A stretch of DNA of 8,602 bases, from NCBI GenBank assembly GCA_964386525.1, contig CAYLSO010000242.1, forward strand, positions 1 through 8,602, written 5' to 3'. Every line of letters begins with the position of its first letter. Positions within the stretch are counted from its first letter, which is position 1. The position numbers and the translations under genes are program-made. A model generated the notes under the pieces. That model ran no database searches. It had not been told where the DNA came from and saw nothing but the letters and a program-made list of their open reading frames with translations. The DNA is from CAYLSO01 sp964386525. Its GTDB lineage: Bacteria; Eisenbacteria; RBG-16-71-46; DASYSL01. Shown here piece by piece: positions 1-6,234 of this stretch.

Positions 1-140
1 GAAGGGTCCGGCCCGCCGGCCTCGCCGCCCGGCGGGGCTCGTCATCGACGGCCCGCCGGGGGACTGGTCTCCGCCTCGCTCCTGAGGCGGCTCGCTCCCC
101 GGCCCGGCGCGACCCGCGCGGCGTTGTCAGCCGGGGCCTA
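1..140. other. GC-rich segment without a supported gene
   Basis: This stretch precedes the archaemetzincin gene. The metallopeptidase frame stays open through it, but there is no ATG, GTG or TTG codon in that frame before position 141, and the conceptual peptide is rich in Arg, Ala and Pro with no recognisable motif, as expected from non-coding high-GC DNA. Short GC-rich inverted repeats occur but none is followed by a T-run. It may hold the promoter and leader of the next gene. I see no clear -35/-10 pair. Confidence 0.4.
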
Positions 141-698
141 ATGCCCGGCGGCGTACTCCTCCTCGACGCGGCGCGCCTCGGCGCCGCGGAGCGCGAGCGT
201 CTCGCGCCTCTGGTGGGTGCGCGCTTCGGGGTGCCGGTGCGCTGCGGCAACGAGCCGCTCGATGTGGAGTCCGCCTTCGACGGCGCCCGGCGCCAGTACA
301 ACGCCGGGGTGCTGATGGCGGCGGCGGCGGAGCGGGCGGCGGCGAGCGGTGAGAAGTGCCTGGTGGTGGCGGCCGTGGACCTATTCGTCCCGGTGCTGAC
401 CTTCGTGTTCGGACAAGCGGCCCTGGGGGGCGACGCCGGGGTGGTTTCGATCCACCGCCTGGCGAACGAGTTCTACGGGATGCCGCGCGACGACGCGCTG
501 CTGCGCCGCCGGCTGGAGAAGGAGGTCGTGCACGAACTGGGGCACATGTTCGGCCTCTACCATTGCCACCAGTTCGAGTGCGTGATGCGCTCCTCCACCT
601 ACGTGGAGGAGATCGACCTCAAGCGCGAGGACTTCTGCCCGGCCTGCGAGGCCCGGGTGCGCGAGCTGGGGCGGCCGGGGGCGGCGGGCGCCGCCTAG
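141..698 (+). CDS. amzA: Archaemetzincin-family zinc metallopeptidase
   Basis: The product is a 185-residue protein, the usual size for single-domain prokaryotic archaemetzincins (peptidase family M54). The zinc site is HELGHMFGLYH at residues 131-141 (ligands His131, His135, His141; catalytic Glu132), followed directly by Cys142, Cys147, the Met149 of the Met-turn, and a CPAC pair (Cys166, Cys169). This matches the family signature, in which four cysteines bind a second, structural zinc. Upstream, the stretch around residues 79-113 (DLFVPVLTFVFGQA, then SIHRLANEFYG) is also typical of the family, as is the R-Q-Y near residues 51-53. There is no signal peptide, so it should be cytoplasmic. 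ATG 141 is the first start in frame and has a weak GGGG ribosome site. The physiological substrate of bacterial archaemetzincins is not known. The gene is convergent with the minus-strand operon, with 15 bases between the two stop codons, so it is probably unrelated to it. Confidence 0.93.
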   Translation: MPGGVLLLDAARLGAAERERLAPLVGARFGVPVRCGNEPLDVESAFDGARRQYNAGVLMAAAAERAAASGEKCLVVAAVDLFVPVLTFVFGQAALGGDAGVVSIHRLANEFYGMPRDDALLRRRLEKEVVHELGHMFGLYHCHQFECVMRSSTYVEEIDLKREDFCPACEARVRELGRPGAAGAA

Positions 699-713
699 AC
701 GCCGGGCGCCGCG

Positions 714-1469
714 CTAGCCGTATACCCACCACAGCAGCGCGAAGTACTTCTCCGGTCCCAGCATCTGCGACAGATCGCTGAGCAGCGCGCCGCCGTCGGC
801 GAGCGCTCCGGCGGCTCCGGAGCCGACCCGCAGGGCTCGTCGCAACTCGATGCGGAAACGCCGCGCATCCTCGGCGTAGGTCGAGGTCGCCTCCTGCGGT
901 CCGAGGAGGGCCGCGAGGGCGGCTTCGCCGTCGGCGATCTCCATCTCGTAGAGCCAGCCCTCGTCGAGCGGCCGGGAGGCGGCGAGGTGGGGGCGTTGTG
1001 CGAGCGCCGGGTTGACGCCCCGGAGCCGCCCGCCGAGGGGGGTGGGCAGCGGGAAGGTGCCGCCGTCGGTCACCAGCCAGAAGTTCACCTCGCCGGCGCG
1101 GGCGACTGCTCCCGGCAGCGGCGGCACGACGCCGCGCAAGCCCGGCAAGGCGCCCGCCAGTGCGGGTTCCAGGCCGACGCGCACGGTGGTCGGGGCCTTT
1201 CCCTCGGCGGCGCGGACCCAGCAGTGGTGCCGGCTGTAGCGGCGGTCGGCAGGCAGCTCGGTCGTCTGCGGCGCCGGCGGCGTCTCGGCCGGGGCGGCCG
1301 CACGGGCGTGCCCGAAGTGGGCGCGCAGCGCGACGTCCAGGGGGCAGTTCTCGCAATCCAGGCTGCGGTCGCAGAGCTGATAGGTGAGGATTCCGGCGCT
1401 CATCCAGATGCAGCGCTCCTCCTCGGGGGGCACGATGGGCCGGCCGTGCTCGGGCGGCGGGGTGACCAT
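714..1469 (-). CDS. GcvH-like protein with N-terminal four-cysteine motif (B2)
   Basis: This 251-residue protein has three parts. Residues 15-52 hold a cysteine motif (Cys20-x12-Cys33-x5-Cys39-x2-Cys42, with CIWMSAGILTYQLCD) that could bind a metal or an Fe-S cluster. Residues about 76-185 form a GcvH-like barrel-sandwich domain, recognised by RRYSRHHCWV (GcvH has HEWV here), a GGTFPLPTPLGG turn, VNPAL and DEGWLYEME. The C-terminus (about 198-251) is helical with LADGG and MLGPEKYFALL. The lipoyl lysine expected about eight residues before the conserved proline is glycine here, so lipoylation is unlikely. No signal peptide or membrane segment is seen. It is the last gene of the A2-FeS-NrfD-B2 operon, starting 10 bases after the NrfD stop, with the GAGG ribosome site overlapping that stop. 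It is a paralogue of the protein at 4572-5339. Its function is not known to me; a subunit or assembly factor of the neighbouring membrane complex is an inference. Confidence 0.88.
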   Translation of the reverse strand: MVTPPPEHGRPIVPPEEERCIWMSAGILTYQLCDRSLDCENCPLDVALRAHFGHARAAAPAETPPAPQTTELPADRRYSRHHCWVRAAEGKAPTTVRVGLEPALAGALPGLRGVVPPLPGAVARAGEVNFWLVTDGGTFPLPTPLGGRLRGVNPALAQRPHLAASRPLDEGWLYEMEIADGEAALAALLGPQEATSTYAEDARRFRIELRRALRVGSGAAGALADGGALLSDLSQMLGPEKYFALLWWVYG

Positions 1470-1479
1470 GGCGGGCGCC

Positions 1480-2664
1480 TCAGGCCGCCTCGCCCGGGGC
1501 GAGGCGCATCTCCTCGGCCAGCCGCCGGCGCAGCGCCGCCGTGCCGTCGGCTTCCGAGGTTCGGAATACAGGCAGATAGCGCGCGGCCAGCGCGAAGGCG
1601 ACGAAGCCGAAGGCGACGATGCCCATGGTGACCGCGATCTCCTGCCAGGTCGGGAAGTAGCCGCCGCCGGCGTAAGCCTCCAGGCCGGTGAGGCTCACGT
1701 TCAGGCGGTTGAGCACGAACCCGAGGATCATGAGGACCGCGACGAAGAACAGCCCGCCCGGGCTGCGCCGCACGCGTGGCACGGCCAACAGCGCCAGCGG
1801 CGCCAGCACGCCGAGGGCCAGCTCCGCCCAGTAGAACCAGGTCTCGGCGCGCGGCACGAGCAGTAGGTCGAGCCCGCCGCGCCCGGCCAGGTCCGCGAGC
1901 TTGAGCGTGGCGTACGCGGCTAGCACCACCACGGCGATGCGGCCGATCTCGGCCAGCAGCGGCAGCTCGAGGCCGCGCCGGAAGGCGCGCGCGCTGAGCG
2001 TCGACTCGAAGATCACCATGCCGAGCCCCGCCGCCACCGCCGAGACGAAGAACATCACCGGCAACAGCGGCGTGTACCACAGCGGGTAGAGCTTCTGCGG
2101 GACGATCAGGTAGAGCGAGCCGAGCGAGGACTGGTGCAGCGTGGACAGCAGCACCCCCAGGATGATGACCGGGACCGCGACGTGCTTCAGCACCGCCAGC
2201 GCCCGCCGCAGGCGGTAGCGCTCGAGCACCGCCGGCAGGAACTCCAGGGTCAGCACCGTCGTGTAGAGCATCACGCACCAGGCGACCTCGAACATCACCG
2301 AGCGCGGGTTCCACATGACGATGGCGTGCCAGATCTGCAGCGGGCGGCCGAGGTCGATGAGCAGCGCCACGATCACCAGCAGATAGCCGAGGTAGGCGGT
2401 GAGGACCGCGGGCCGCACGACCGGCTCGAAGCGCTTGACGTGGAAGATGTGGACCAGGGCCGCGATGGTGAAGCCGCCGGCCGCCAGGCCCACGCCGCAC
2501 AGCACGTCGAAGCCGATCCACAGGCCCCACGGGAAGCGGTCGCTCAAGTGCGTGGTGGCGCCCAGCCCGCGCGTGAAGCGCATCCAGACGGCCACCGCCG
2601 CCGCCGCCAGCAGGAGGGTGGCGACGGTGCGCCAGAACGTGATCCTGGGCAGGGTGACGCGCAT
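1480..2664 (-). CDS. HybB/NrfD-family quinone-interacting membrane subunit
   Basis: The 394-residue product is a polytopic membrane protein with about ten predicted helices spread from residue 12 to 370 and basic cytoplasmic-type loops (for example YRLRRA and RRGLELP). The segment around residue 45, FPWGLWIGFDVLCGVGLAAG, is highly characteristic of the HybB/HmcC branch of the NrfD superfamily, and the length matches HybB (close to 390). Members anchor Fe-S proteins of the HybA type and exchange electrons with the quinone pool; some contribute to charge translocation. The ATG at 2664 was chosen because the protein then begins with a short MRVTLPRITFWR tail before helix 1 and has an AGAGAGGA ribosome site. 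The open frame continues upstream to 3297, but that part overlaps the ferredoxin gene and encodes no membrane protein. It lies 29 bases after the ferredoxin gene and 10 bases before B2, so co-transcription is very likely. Confidence 0.93.
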   Translation of the reverse strand: MRVTLPRITFWRTVATLLLAAAAVAVWMRFTRGLGATTHLSDRFPWGLWIGFDVLCGVGLAAGGFTIAALVHIFHVKRFEPVVRPAVLTAYLGYLLVIVALLIDLGRPLQIWHAIVMWNPRSVMFEVAWCVMLYTTVLTLEFLPAVLERYRLRRALAVLKHVAVPVIILGVLLSTLHQSSLGSLYLIVPQKLYPLWYTPLLPVMFFVSAVAAGLGMVIFESTLSARAFRRGLELPLLAEIGRIAVVVLAAYATLKLADLAGRGGLDLLLVPRAETWFYWAELALGVLAPLALLAVPRVRRSPGGLFFVAVLMILGFVLNRLNVSLTGLEAYAGGGYFPTWQEIAVTMGIVAFGFVAFALAARYLPVFRTSEADGTAALRRRLAEEMRLAPGEAA

Positions 2665-2693
2665 GGGTCCTCTCTTCGCCCGGGCGGCAGCGC

Positions 2694-3467
2694 TCACTGG
2701 TCCTCGCCGCGCGAGCGGGCCTCCATCTCCTCGAGTTGCCGCTCGAGGCGCTGGACCTCGGTCCGCCGGTTGGTGATCCACCAGATGCCGTAGAGCAGCA
2801 CGCCGCCGACCGCGACCACGCTGGGCACCTTGGACAGGGCGCGCTCGGTCAGCTCCGGCAGCGGTGTCTTGGCGAGCGCCGTATGGAATCCCAGCTGCTC
2901 GAACGGCACGCTGCTCAAGTAGAGCACCGACGTGCCGCCCGCCTCCTCGACGCCGTACACGCGGTTCACGTAGCGGCCGGGCTCGGCGGCGATGCGCGCG
3001 TAGGCCTCCCGCACCAGCTCGCCGCGGTCGCCGGACCTGGTCGCCCCGGTGGGGCAGATCTCGGCGCACGCCGGCGGCTGGCCGCGCTGCAACCGAGGCG
3101 CGCAGAAGCGGCATTTCTGCACCTTGGGATAGGTGCTCTGCCACTCGTAGCGCGGCACGTCGAAGGGGCAGGCCTGGATGCAATAGCGGCAGCCGATGCA
3201 CTTGGCCGCGTCGTAGAGCACCGGCCCGGCGGCCGTCTTGGTGAAGGCTCCCACGGGACAGGCCGCGGCACACGCCGGGTCGAGGCAGTGCTGGCACATA
3301 CGGCGCACGTAGGCGCCGTCATGCTCCTCGAGGGCGGTGAACGCGGTCGCGGACAGCGCCGGCTCAGCTTCTCCCGGGAGCCGGTTCTCCTCCTTGCACG
3401 CCGCCTGACAGGCGCCGCACCCCACGCACATCGTGATGTCGATCAGCATCGCTTGCCGCGTGCTCAT
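2694..3467 (-). CDS. HybA/HmcB-like 4x[4Fe-4S] ferredoxin with C-terminal membrane anchor
   Basis: The 257-residue product has sixteen cysteines in four cluster-binding groups: Cys14/17/20/24, Cys58/61/66/70, Cys90/93/96/100 and Cys119/122/134/138. This is the pattern of HybA, HmcB, DmsB and NrfC electron-relay subunits. A single hydrophobic helix at about 214-232 (VPSVVAVGGVLLYGIWWIT) anchors the C-terminus, as in HybA, and is followed by a charged heptad-like tail (EVQRLERQLEEMEARSR). Unlike HybA there is no twin-arginine signal: the protein starts MSTRQAML and enters the first cluster motif at residue 14. The cluster domain may therefore lie on the cytoplasmic side, or be exported with a partner. 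The gene has a GGAGA ribosome site and sits 37 bases after A2 and 29 bases before the NrfD gene. It should carry electrons between the NrfD quinone site and an unidentified partner; no molybdopterin or hydrogenase catalytic subunit is present in the window. Confidence 0.94.
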   Translation of the reverse strand: MSTRQAMLIDITMCVGCGACQAACKEENRLPGEAEPALSATAFTALEEHDGAYVRRMCQHCLDPACAAACPVGAFTKTAAGPVLYDAAKCIGCRYCIQACPFDVPRYEWQSTYPKVQKCRFCAPRLQRGQPPACAEICPTGATRSGDRGELVREAYARIAAEPGRYVNRVYGVEEAGGTSVLYLSSVPFEQLGFHTALAKTPLPELTERALSKVPSVVAVGGVLLYGIWWITNRRTEVQRLERQLEEMEARSRGEDQ

Positions 3468-3504
3468 GCCTGTCTCTCCGTTCGCGGCGCGGCCACCCGG
3501 CCCC

Positions 3505-4158
3505 TCACCGGACCTCGAGGAACTCCCGTTCGAACCGGCTCCAGACCTCGGGAGCCACGTGCTTCATGGCGCCGGGGGCGGGGGCGCCGCCGTCCTGCAG
3601 CGCGGCCGGGCTCAAGGCCGGACCGGGCCCGGCCAGGACGTCGCGCAGGCGCGCGAACTCCCCGCGGATCCAGCTCGTGGTCTCCTCGCCGATCAGCATG
3701 CTCTTGAGGTCGGCGGCACGCTCCGGCTCGATCTCCAGCACCCACCCTTCGAAGAACGGCGCGGCGGCAGGCTGGGCGGGGCGGCGGGCGATGGCCGGGT
3801 TGACGGTCACGATGCGGGCTGCAAGGGGACTGCGCACCGTGAGTCGGTGGTCGCCCTCGGCGAGCGCGAACAAGGGCTCGCCGCGCGCGACGCGAGCGCC
3901 GGGCCGGGCGAGCAGCTCGACGCGCGGGCGGTCGAGCAGCCGGGCGACGAAGTCGTCGACGCCGAGCCAGGCGCGGCCGGAGGGGAACAGGTTGAGCCAG
4001 GTGTGCGAATGGGCGAAGAAGACGCCCTGCGGCAAGCGCAGCGCGGCACCTTCGGGAGCCCGGGCCGGGGCGGGGGCGGCATGCCGCTGACGGCGGCGGA
4101 GCACCCAGTCGAGGCCGAGGAAGAAGGCGATCATCGCGAGTACGAGGAGGACGGTCAT
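3505..4158 (-). CDS. Membrane-anchored GcvH-like protein (A2)
   Basis: The 217-residue product begins with one hydrophobic helix (about residues 1-20, MTVLLVLAMIAFFLGLDWVL) followed by RRRQR, which suggests an N-terminal anchor with the rest in the cytoplasm. Residues about 40-150 resemble glycine cleavage H protein: SHTWLNLFPSGRAWLGVDDF, then a GARVARGEPL turn, SPLAARIVTVNPAI and FFEGWVLEIEP. The lipoyl lysine is missing: Asp113 lies at the position eight residues before the conserved proline, in EGDHRLTVRSP. The C-terminal helical tail carries LQDGG (about 197-201) and ends WSRFEREFLEVR. The ATG at 4158 is preceded by AGGAG eight bases upstream. The frame stays open far upstream, to about 5094, but it crosses the leader and antisense B1 and is not credible as coding. 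This is the first gene of the A2-FeS-NrfD-B2 operon and a paralogue of the gene at 5362-6018. Specific function is unknown to me. Confidence 0.9.
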   Translation of the reverse strand: MTVLLVLAMIAFFLGLDWVLRRRQRHAAPAPARAPEGAALRLPQGVFFAHSHTWLNLFPSGRAWLGVDDFVARLLDRPRVELLARPGARVARGEPLFALAEGDHRLTVRSPLAARIVTVNPAIARRPAQPAAAPFFEGWVLEIEPERAADLKSMLIGEETTSWIRGEFARLRDVLAGPGPALSPAALQDGGAPAPGAMKHVAPEVWSRFEREFLEVR

Positions 4159-4279
4159 GAGTTCGGCTCCTGCCCGGGAGCGCCCGGGCGGCGTGCGAGC
4201 GCAGGGCTTCGGCGGCGCTCGCGGAGCGGATTCGGGCTCGGCGGACGTACCGAACCGCACACTCGGCACCTCTTCGCTA

Positions 4280-4295
4280 TGGAAGTACCGTGCCA
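4280..4295 (-). promoter_or_regulatory. Sigma-54-like promoter element upstream of A2
   Basis: On the minus strand this reads TGGCACGGTACTTCCA. It matches the sigma-54 consensus TGGCACG-N4-TTGCW in the -24 half and the spacing. The -12 half is TTCC instead of TTGC, a change at a normally well conserved base. It lies about 120 bases before the A2 start. The same deviation from consensus occurs in the element upstream of A1, which argues for a shared function but also leaves open that it is a binding site for another factor. Confidence 0.42.
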
Positions 4296-4389
4296 GCGTG
4301 AGCATCGCAGCTTCTATTACATTGGTAGTAGGTGCGTTAGAGACAAGCAGGGACTCCGGGATCTCAGGCCTCGGGGTCGTTCGTGTGTG

Positions 4390-4399
4390 GAGATTCCCA
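4390..4399 (-). promoter_or_regulatory. Conserved TGGGAATCTC box upstream of A2
   Basis: This ten-base sequence (minus strand) recurs exactly at 6235-6244 upstream of A1. It sits 95 bases upstream of the sigma-54-like element here and 93 bases upstream in the other copy, a plausible place for an activator site. Nothing else identifies the factor. Confidence 0.35.
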
Positions 4400-4474
4400 A
4401 CAGTAATCAGAGCGCAAGCATGACGAGGGGCGTAATAGGGGGAAAATTCAGGGTTCTGGAAGCGTTGAGAATCG

Positions 4475-4502
4475 CCACAGTGAGTGTCGTATATGTCGAC
4501 AT
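4475..4502 (-). promoter_or_regulatory. Candidate operator: CGACA/TGTGG inverted repeat beside ATGTCGACAT palindrome
   Basis: On the minus strand CGACA and TGTGG face each other with five bases between (4475-4489), and a perfect ten-base palindrome ATGTCGACAT lies at 4493-4502. A similar CGACA-N4-TGTGG pair occurs at 6323-6336, at the matching distance (about 180 bases) upstream of the other sigma-54-like element. Enhancer-binding proteins of sigma-54 promoters often use such sites at this distance; the assignment is an inference. Confidence 0.33.
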
Positions 4503-4571
4503 TCAAGAGAGTCCAGAAGACGTGGTAGGGCCGGCCGGTTGCGGCGGAGCTCAGCAGGCCCGACCCGGGGC

Positions 4572-5339
4572 CTAGGCGTACACGAGGCGCAGGAGCGCGA
4601 AATACCGCTCGGGGCCGAGCATGTCGGAAACGGAATCGAGGGGCTCGCCCCCGTCTGCCAGGGCGGGATCGCTCGGGGTTCGGGAGCGCAAGGCGCGGAG
4701 CAGCTCGGTGCGGAAGCGGCGCGCGTCGTGGGCGTAGAGATGGGCGGCCGCGTCGGCTTCGAGCAAGGAGGAGCACTCCTGGGGGGCCTTCTCGCGGTCG
4801 GGCTCGAGTTCGTAGAGCCAGCCTTCGTCGCAGGGCCGGGACGTGACGAGGTGGGGGCGCTCGGCGAGGGCGGGGTTCACGCGGGTCAGCCTGCCGTCGA
4901 CCGGGGCGGCGACGGGAAAGGTGCCCCCCTCCATGACGATCCACACGTGTGCGTCGCCCTTCTGGAGGGAGTCGCCGGGACGGGGCTGGACGACCGTGCG
5001 CGGATGCTGGAAGGCGTTGGCCAGGTAGGGATCGATGCCGACGCGCACCAGCGAGGCCTGGTCCGCGGTCGGGCCGACGAGCGATACCCAGCAATGACCG
5101 CGGCTATAGCGGCGATCCTGCGGCAACTGGCCCGGGGCGGCCGCCGCGGCCGGGGCCTCCGTGGGGGCGGGAGCCTCGGGGTGGAAGTGCTTGCGCATCG
5201 CCTGGTCGAGCGCGCAGCGCTCGCACTCGAAGGCACGGTCGCAGAGCTGGTAGGAGAGGATTCCGGCCGCCATCCACACGCACCGGAGCTCTTCCGGCGG
5301 CAGGCAGGGGTATCCACGATCGGCGGGGGTGGTCGGCAT
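4572..5339 (-). CDS. GcvH-like protein with N-terminal four-cysteine motif (B1)
   Basis: This 255-residue paralogue of B2 has the cysteine motif at exactly the same positions (Cys20, Cys33, Cys39, Cys42, in CVWMAAGILSYQLCD and CERC). The GcvH-like domain (about residues 75-190) shows RRYSRGHCWV, GGTFPVAAPVDGRL, VNPAL and DEGWLYELEP. As in B2, glycine replaces the lipoyl lysine. The helical C-terminus contains LADGG and ends MLGPERYFALLRLVYA. A short Ala/Pro linker (about 56-69) joins the cysteine motif to the GcvH-like domain. No membrane segment or signal is seen. It starts 22 bases after the A1 stop with an AAGGAG ribosome site, so A1 and B1 form a two-gene unit. It probably partners A1 as B2 partners A2; the role is unknown to me. 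Confidence 0.88.
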   Translation of the reverse strand: MPTTPADRGYPCLPPEELRCVWMAAGILSYQLCDRAFECERCALDQAMRKHFHPEAPAPTEAPAAAAAPGQLPQDRRYSRGHCWVSLVGPTADQASLVRVGIDPYLANAFQHPRTVVQPRPGDSLQKGDAHVWIVMEGGTFPVAAPVDGRLTRVNPALAERPHLVTSRPCDEGWLYELEPDREKAPQECSSLLEADAAAHLYAHDARRFRTELLRALRSRTPSDPALADGGEPLDSVSDMLGPERYFALLRLVYA

Positions 5340-5361
5340 GACGTCGCTCCTTCCGGACCTG

Positions 5362-6018
5362 CTACCTGACCTCGAGGAATTCGTGCTCGAAACGGTTCCA
5401 GATCTCTTGATCCACGTGCTGCATGGCGCCGGCGACCGGCGGCCCGCCGTCCTGGAGCATAGCCGGGCTGAGCGCCGGGCCGGCCCCGGCGAGCAGATCC
5501 CGCAAGCGGCGGAACTCCGCTTGCATCCAGGTGGCGGCTTCCTCGCCCAGCAGCAGGCCCTTGAGGTCCTCGGCGTGGTCGGGCTGCAGCTGACAGGCCC
5601 AGTTCTCGCAGAACGGGGCCCGCGTCGGCAACGCGCCGTGCCGGACGATCTCGGCGTTCACCTCGACCACCGCAGCATCGATGGGGGAGCGGACGGTGAG
5701 CCGATGCTCCCCGTCCTGGATGCGCAGGAGAGGCTCCCCGCGGGCCACGCGGCTGCCCGCCGGCTTGAGAACCTCGAAGCGGGGGGCGGCGAGCACCCGG
5801 GCGACGAAGTCGTCGAGGCCGAGCCAAGCCCGGCCGGAGGGCAGCAGGCTGAGCCAGGTGTGGGACGGCGCGAAGAAGACCCCGCGCGGCAGCCGAACGG
5901 CGGCGGGGTCCCGGCCGGCTGCAACCCCGGCCCGCGCGCGGGCCCTCTGGCCGCGGTGCAGCAGCCAATCGGCGAGCAGGAAGGCGGCGACCATCATGAG
6001 AACGAGGACGACCGTCAT
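5362..6018 (-). CDS. Membrane-anchored GcvH-like protein (A1)
   Basis: The 218-residue product is a close paralogue of A2 along its whole length. An N-terminal helix (MTVVLVLMMVAAFLLADWLL) is followed by a basic linker and a GcvH-like domain with PSHTWLSLLPSGRAWLGLDD, GSRVARGEPL and SPIDAAVVEVN. The lipoyl lysine position is Glu114 (in DGEHRLTVRSP). The GW pair usual near the end of the GcvH domain is replaced by NW (FCENWACQL), and two cysteines appear there. The tail keeps LQDGG and ends WNRFEHEFLEVR. The ATG at 6018 has an AGGAG site about nine bases upstream; an open frame to 6159 adds only unconserved residues. It is followed after 22 bases by B1. Confidence 0.89.
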   Translation of the reverse strand: MTVVLVLMMVAAFLLADWLLHRGQRARARAGVAAGRDPAAVRLPRGVFFAPSHTWLSLLPSGRAWLGLDDFVARVLAAPRFEVLKPAGSRVARGEPLLRIQDGEHRLTVRSPIDAAVVEVNAEIVRHGALPTRAPFCENWACQLQPDHAEDLKGLLLGEEAATWMQAEFRRLRDLLAGAGPALSPAMLQDGGPPVAGAMQHVDQEIWNRFEHEFLEVR

Positions 6019-6126
6019 GGCTTGGTCTCCTGCCCGAGTACGTCGGACGGCGTGGGAAGAGGCAGCCGCGCATCTGCTAGGAGTGGTCCTGCGGGCCGCG
6101 GCCCACCACCCATCGCCGAACTGATT

Positions 6127-6142
6127 GGGAAGATTCGTGCCA
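6127..6142 (-). promoter_or_regulatory. Sigma-54-like promoter element upstream of A1
   Basis: The minus strand reads TGGCACGAATCTTCCC, about 109 bases before the A1 start. As at the A2 element, the -24 half and spacing fit sigma-54 and the -12 half is TTCC instead of TTGC. The base before TGGCACG is C in both, again as in the consensus. Presence of the same element at both leaders raises confidence; the -12 mismatch lowers it. Confidence 0.42.
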
Positions 6143-6234
6143 GCATCCGGGAGGATCACGAAACGACTTGATAATCAGTGCGTTGCGAGCGAAAGGGAGG
6201 TCTACTCCACCGGCAGGATGTGAATCTGAGTGCC

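Larger units (their letters stand above)
3505..4489 (-). repeat. Diverged duplicate, copy 2 (A gene plus leader)
   Basis: Gene A2 and about 330 bases of its upstream region are a diverged copy of 5362-6336. The proteins align with no more than a one-residue length difference, and the leaders keep several short blocks in the same order at an offset of about 1846-1848 bases. The B genes are also paralogous, but copy 2 has the ferredoxin and NrfD genes between A and B. Confidence 0.7.
4159..4571 (-). promoter_or_regulatory. Leader of the A2-FeS-NrfD-B2 operon
   Basis: This 413-base gap between B1 and A2 is visibly richer in A+T than the genes, mainly at 4310-4510. I find no credible gene in it. 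It holds a sigma-54-like element, upstream conserved boxes and a palindrome (each listed separately), and an AGGAG ribosome site for A2 at 4167-4171. There is no hairpin followed by T-run after the B1 stop, so read-through from A1-B1 cannot be excluded. Confidence 0.65.

Noticed and set aside
681..720. Bidirectional terminator between the convergent genes
   Set aside because: Repeated GGCGCCG elements can pair, but there is no stable stem with a T-run on either strand, and the segment is mostly coding.
1480..3297. A 605-codon frame extending the NrfD protein upstream
   Set aside because: The first 211 residues overlap the ferredoxin gene in another frame and are Arg/Ala-rich with no membrane helix. 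ATG 2664 gives the normal HybB length and a ribosome site.
4339..4347. AGACAAG-type word shared with 6303-6310 as a further conserved box
   Set aside because: The word occurs in both leaders but not at the matching distance (offset about 1963 instead of 1846-1848), so it is likely chance.
3505..5094. One 529-codon minus-strand frame joining the leader to A2
   Set aside because: The added 312 residues cross the AT-richer leader and run antisense-overlapping B1 in another frame with no motif. The paralogue A1 starts at the MTVVLVL equivalent, and AGGAG sits before ATG 4158.
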